A DNA stretch of 64,000 bases from positions 814,594,569-814,658,568 of the forward strand of contig NC_081414.1 in the NCBI RefSeq assembly GCF_030272615.1, written 5' to 3'. Origin of the DNA: Cryptomeria japonica. Lineage: Eukaryota > Streptophyta > Pinopsida > Cupressales > Cupressaceae. This document shows, piece by piece, positions 58,834 through 64,000 of the stretch (within the stretch, counting starts at the first letter, position 1; each line of letters opens with the position of its first letter). The notes under the pieces were generated by a model, which saw nothing but the letters and a program-made list of their open reading frames with translations, was not told the DNA's origin and searched no databases. A program made the position numbers and the translations under genes.

Positions 58834-59580
58834 TTGAAAAATTTAGAAACAAAAGATATTAAAAATAAAAAAATATAAAAAATGTATTATTGAGTTATTT
58901 GAAATTTTTCTATATTAGATATTAAGCTTTTTTATTAATATAACAAGGACTTAGGAAAAGACACCAATAGCCTTGTAGTGACACCACAGACATAATAAAG
59001 GTACCTCAAAATGACATTGTAACATGTTAGAGTACATTGATGTTGGATCAAGCACAACTTTGGTATTGCTGATTATTGACAAACCGATCAGACTGCATTG
59101 ATGCTAGATTGTATTGTTTTCTTTTGTAGGAGGGTTTGGTTTACTGATATGTATATTGTTTATGACTCATAAAGTTCTAAAGTTGTATGGTTTCAACCTT
59201 CGTAAGTCTAAACATAAAACTGAACCAAATCTAATGTCAATGCATATGGTGCTTTCCAAAGTGAATGATTGCTTTGAAAATTTAATAAGGATTTGAATGT
59301 TCTCCCAATCGAGAGCCTATAGGTGGTGGTTTCTATTATAAAGTACAACCTGTTATGTAATCTAACCATGAATATTGAGTTAATTGGAATGAATTTACAG
59401 ACATCAACTTCCTCATTCAATTGACTAATAAATTGCCAATATTTGAGTTTTGTGTTTCAATTCATCACTGTGGATGGAATAACTTGGCTTTATTTTATTG
59501 AGGAGGCAAAATATTTTCTTACTTGACCATTTTTTATTGTGTAATCACAACAATAACCTTTTTGTTTTCTGTTGCATGCT
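58834..59580. other. Sequence between the two direct repeats, no gene
   Basis: A 60-codon plus-strand frame at 59114-59296 has no known motif. I see nothing else that can be supported. Confidence 0.45.
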
Positions 59581-59853
59581 AAAGGAAGAGAACATTTGAA
59601 CGAACATTGACAATAGCATTTGACTTCTTGAGTTATCAATGCAACAATAATCTAGGTACACATAATAGTATTCGTGTCTTTGCAGTTTTTTTTTTTTTTT
59701 TGACTATTTGAGATGGATACCATCTTCAAGTTCGATATTTTATCATATTAGGCAATGTTAGGTTTTGTGTTTTTGCTGTGTAGTATTACATGTAATTTCA
59801 TTATCATATTTTCATGTAGATTTTCATTTCATCAATTATCTCTTATTTTTTAG
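59581..59853 (+). repeat. ~270-bp direct repeat, copy 2
   Basis: Partner of 58571-58833, offset about 1,010 bp. A 16-base T run interrupts it near 59690. Confidence 0.85.
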
Positions 59854-59935
59854 GCGTTTAATATAGATAACAATATGAGATTATTAGCTATGTGACTGTC
59901 CTTTAAAAAAAAAATGTGTTCAATTGTCATCATGA

Positions 59936-60107
59936 TTTTTTAACCTTTTGTTTTGCATGGTCCCTGGTATAGTTCACAGATAAGAAATTTGGTTATTTTA
60001 GTAGGTATGCAAATTTTTAAATTTTTTAACCTTTTGTTTTGCATGGTCCCTAGCATAGTTCACAGATTAAGAAATTTGATTCTTTTAGGAGGTAAAAAAA
60101 TTTGATT
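59936..60107 (+). repeat. 86-bp tandem repeat, two copies
   Basis: Units start TTTTTTAACCTTTTG at 59936 and 60022. They share GCATGGTCCCT and AGTTCACAGAT and diverge toward the end. Confidence 0.88.
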
Positions 60108-60469
60108 TTCAAAGTTTAAAAGAAAAAGAGGTAAAATTTTTATAGGAATTAAGAAGTCCAAATTGAATCTGACAAATCCAGCAAATCCAATAGGTACAAG
60201 TTAAGTCAGAGGATATGGTGATTTTCATGGATGAGGTTTGAATTTAATCAAATTTTAAACTTTTCAAAAAAAAAAATCAAATTTAATGGAATTTCTTCTA
60301 TAAAGCACTGTTATCCACCTCTAAACACAACTCAGCTGGTCATGGGTATTCTTTGTATATGCTTTGTATCTATTGGGTCATGGGTGTCTGCAACTGCTGG
60401 GTCGCTATTCTGATAATTTATTAGAAGTATACATATATTTAAAAATAAAAAAAATTATAGAAGGCGAAT

Positions 60470-60566
60470 TTTATCCGATTTTTTTTTCGAATTTTTCCCT
60501 TATCGAATTTCATCCGAATTTCATGGTTGTCGAATTCGAATTCGAATTCGAACCTTGTGACTTAGG
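60470..60566. mobile_element. Possible worn hAT-like terminus with GAATTC repeats
   Basis: CGAATTCGAATTCG (60531-60552 as a run) is followed by GAACCTTGTGACTTAG, close to the right end of the hAT at 40345-40361 (GAACCCTGCAACTTAG). The upstream block is rich in CGAATTT units, like a subterminal array. I could not find a matching left end or target duplication. Confidence 0.35.
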
Positions 60567-60980
60567 CTACAAGAATTTGAAGTGAGTTGCATAAGAACCA
60601 AACTATATGGATTTGGTAAATGTAGTCCATATACAATAAATGAGGTATTTCTTTATAACATTTACGCATAGAAGATGCATCTTGTTGCGTCGTGAATGCC
60701 CAGAAATATGGCAAACATAACTAGATTTTTTGAACTTTAACTTGCATGCGAGTATCTTCTTTGATCTCACTAGCAACAGTAGTTATCAATTTGTATTTGT
60801 GATCAGTGTGAGACAGGGTGGCAAATCTAGGATTGTTTGTCCAAGTGGAAATATATCATGTTCTTTGAACATGATATAGGCTCCACAGTACACTTGTGTT
60901 GACTATTCTTATGTTTGGCACAATGCAATGCAAAGGTATCGTGTGTCATCTTGCTTAGGTGGCACATATGGCAGTGTTAA
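60567..60980. other. Intergenic DNA, no features seen
   Basis: No gene, RNA gene or clear repeat is found. The stretch ends at the likely LTR start. Confidence 0.45.
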
Positions 60981-63900
60981 TGTAATGCCCCGCCAGGAAC
61001 CCTAAAGGATAGCAACACAACAAGGCAACTAAAAGGCGCAATAATTTTTTTTTTTTTTAAAAAATAAATGAATTAATCATGACTTGCACAATAACAACAT
61101 AAGCGGAAGACTAACATTACATCCTAAAGGGTTACCAACGAAGATTACTTCGTAATAAAACCACATCACAATATTAATCCAATCTTTCATTTAAATTAAA
61201 GAAAGCCAATAATGATTAAATAATTCATATTCATAATTGATCTCCAAAGGATAGGCTTACAGAATTACAACATACATACTTCCAAAGATTCATTTATACA
61301 AATAGGAAAGATAACTGAAACAATATACATCCCATGACTTAAATTACAATATTCCATAAAATTACATGGCTTCCATAGAACAATAAATTACAAAGGTTAC
61401 AAGTTGATGATACAATGACCACACGGCCTCAAAGTACAAATCAAGAATATAAGTGCTACAAGAAGCAAGAACCAAGATGCACCGGCGAAGCCAATCCTCG
61501 CGTGAAGGTAGGAACAAGATATCCGATGGGAAGTGGCACTACCACCCGACCATGTGATCCCAAAATGGAACCACCCCACCGTGCTAGGAGATAGCAGACG
61601 ACCCTCAAGCAAGCAAGAGAAGTACAACAGTACACATGACTCCGCAGTACACAAGTGACTCGACTCACAAAACACTAGCGACCCTAGAGAGAGAGTGTCA
61701 TCACATGGCTTAACATGGTTACCCTAGGAAGGTCTCCATAGGTCCTGGCCCCCATCATGGGTTATCCTGGTAACCTCTCCCGAACCCCCGGCTCCATCTA
61801 AGCATCATGCGGACCCTAGCATCCTTTCGTGAAGACAAGGTGGTAGGTTTGCCATTCCAGGCCTTCCCAAACACCTTGAGCCTATACAAGTACTCAACCG
61901 TGTACGGGGTGCATTATCTTAATTAAATTAATAACTACCCACCCCCTAAACAATTATTAGGTTATCACTTAATAGCTGACTTTCGAGGGGTTATCCTGCC
62001 ATCCACTTTGGGTGCGGCCCCCGCCCGAAAGCCACTCTCTCTACTAGGTCACTAACTGGATACGACTATCTATGAGAACTCTATGGTGGACTAACAACCA
62101 TCAATTATCCAGACATAACACAGGTGGAGGACTCACAGTCACAAACCCAGAGTTAACCATAAGGGACATAACACATAAAAGCCCACTTCCTCAAGGTTTG
62201 AACATTGACACCTGACCAAGGGTAAACATCGACAACATAATGACAGTTTTAAACATAATGCGACGACATTAAAACAACTAGACTGCAATTCTAAAAACAC
62301 CACAAGCAATCTTTCTTGAGCAGTCAACATTTAATCAAATTAAACAAAGGTGTACAAGCCATTATAAAATAATTCCAAGATAACATCTATTGACGAATAC
62401 AATCATCATACGATTATTTTATAATACTTGGATAACAAACACTAATATTAAATTTAATCCGACTTTCCTTAATTCCAACATTACTACTAACCTCTAAATC
62501 ATTTTATTTATTTTCACGACACCAAGCAATTAATCTTCATTACTAAAATCGAAGAATTATTAAATAATCTCAACATCATTACAACTACAATTAACATATT
62601 TTATTAATTAATATTAAATAATAACATATTGTTATTATTGTTAAAATAACAATATATTATTGCTTAATACTAAACACAAAATAACGTTTATTGAATTTAT
62701 TAAAAACCACTAACATAATATTATTATTTAATATTAAATGATAACATATTATTATTTTTATTAAAATAACCATATCTTATCACGTAATATTAAACATAAT
62801 ATAACACTAACCATTTTATTTGCCACTAACATACAATTAACATTTTCGTTTCTTTTTTTTTAAAACCAAAAAAAAACATTAAAAAAAAAAAACAATTTTA
62901 AACACCCTGTGGGGCCCCCACGCACCCACTGCAGCAAGCGCTGCCTTTCCCAAACTGGGAAATGCAGCGAGCTGCATTCCCAGCTTGGGGAAAGCAGCGC
63001 TGCTGCATTTCCCACGCTGGGTATGCAGCGAGCAGGGAGGGAAAGGAAGGAAAGGGGGGGTGCGTGGCTGGGTCGAGCCCAGCTCCCCGCCACCGCCCCC
63101 AATACAGTTAATTTCGGATTTAAACAAATTTTTTTTTGGTTAATCAACAGTTCAAAGACTCATTTTTAATTAAAAATGCCAGAGACTAAAGAAAACAAAA
63201 CTAAAGACACAGACAGAGGCAAATATCTCTGTTAAAAAAAAATTAAAAATTAATTTTCCAGTCACAACATTCAACCAAACAAAAACAAATAAAAACCAAT
63301 TTTCCAGTCATTAATATTGCTAATTTTTACCAGCAATAACCAAATCCTCTGAGACAAAACACAGGGGGAATAAACTTTCATCCAAAACAACCCAGTTGGC
63401 TCTAAAAATTTAATTAAATGAGAATACTCTTAATCCCCAAACCCCAATTGAATCTATTTGCTCCCAATCAAGCATGAACAAAGAAATTTAACTCATAACC
63501 ATCATTTTTAAAACTGGAAATTTCTAGAGAGAGGTATTATGAATGCTTGGCAAAATTTTGCCAGCATAACACTACCAAAACCCATCAAAATTCCTAATTA
63601 CAAACAGCATGATAAACCAAGAAATTTCTTGCATAGCAAAGATGAAACAATATAAATTCAGTTAAGGAAACTACATGGAGAGAAATTAAGTTTGAATTGA
63701 TAACAAAATGGTAGAATTCTCCTTCCACAACCCATGACAAACAAACACCCAACACCCACAATTCACAATTCAAGATTTTAAACAATTAACAGCAAATGGG
63801 AAGAAAGCAATGATTTTTTTGTTGCAATAAGCAAGGATTCAACCAACCTTTATGATTTCCAAGCAAGAATGGTATGCTTCAGCAAGAATCCCAGCTAGTT

Positions 63901-64000
63901 CACACCCAAATCCACCCTTCAAGCAAATTTTCCAAAATTTCTTTCTCCTCCTCCAAAATAAGCATAACCCCCAAAATCTCCTCCAAAATGATTTTGTAAG
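60981..64000. mobile_element. Likely start of a long LTR (Ty3-type), running off the window
   Basis: TGTAATGCCCCGCCAGGAAC at 60981 is the kind of LTR start seen in many plant Ty3 (Metaviridae) elements. The next 3 kb are non-coding, with poly-A and poly-T runs and no gag or pol. The other end is outside the window, so LTR length and orientation cannot be set. Minus-strand frames at 61397-61675 and 62860-63147 fit no protein family and are taken as chance. Confidence 0.45.
62930..63045. repeat. GC-rich cluster of nested hairpins
   Basis: A block of GCAGC, TTTCCCA and TGGGAAA motifs forms overlapping palindromes. 62950-62991 pairs CCCAAACTGGGAAATGCAGC with a near-perfect complement, and the following 62985-63022 pairs again. 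It stands out in otherwise AT-rich sequence. Confidence 0.8.

Noticed and set aside
61397-61675. A 92-codon minus-strand frame with membrane-like character
   Set aside because: It lies in the putative long LTR and has no known motif.

Overview
This window is nuclear DNA of a large-genome seed plant, probably a gymnosperm or similar repeat-rich plant. The evidence is AT-rich non-coding DNA, nested and decayed Ty1-copia elements primed by initiator tRNA-Met, three plant L1-type LINEs, a plant hAT transposon with spliced exons, and no intact housekeeping gene. The species cannot be fixed from the sequence. Nothing is prokaryotic: there are no operons, CRISPR arrays or ribosome-binding sites.

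Layout. Bases 1-762 and 7403-7549 are two halves of an imperfect inverted repeat. A 6.6-kb minus-strand copia element (763-7402) sits inside it, with both LTRs, PBS, PPT and a decayed gag-pol. 7.5-11.5 kb holds no recognised gene but has a striking 337-bp tract with one G. 11532-13743 is a plus-strand, coding-free deletion derivative of the same copia family. 13.7-22.4 kb is AT-rich, with a tRNA-like SINE head (about 14.4 kb), direct and tandem repeats, and a 492-bp near-perfect palindrome (20005-20496). 22.4-25.9 kb is a decayed minus-strand LINE. 28.9-33.3 kb is a plus-strand LINE, internally deleted and split by a 2.4-kb solo-LTR-like insertion (29393-31794) with an exact 5-bp target duplication.

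36.5-43.2 kb is the richest part. A minus-strand protein-coding sequence of unknown family, now carrying several stops, is split by a complete 3.4-kb hAT transposon (36939-40361). The transposon has 9-bp terminal inverted repeats, a perfect 8-bp target duplication and three coding exons. Its catalytic D, D and E are visible, but one splice donor has changed from GT to GA. Removing the transposon and one target copy brings the host reading frame back into register.

44.1-45.4 kb has remnants of a charged, low-complexity coding sequence on the plus strand. 51511-57804 is a near full-length minus-strand LINE with its poly(A) end, inserted in an AT-rich repeat array. From 60981 to the window end lies what looks like the start of a long Ty3-type LTR.

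The elements do not form a working pathway. They record successive insertions: copia into a hairpin locus, an LTR into a LINE, hAT into a gene, and a LINE into an AT-rich repeat. The hAT transposon looks youngest and closest to functional; the LINEs and copia are dead by stops and frameshifts. All domain calls are read by eye from translated motifs; no database search was possible.
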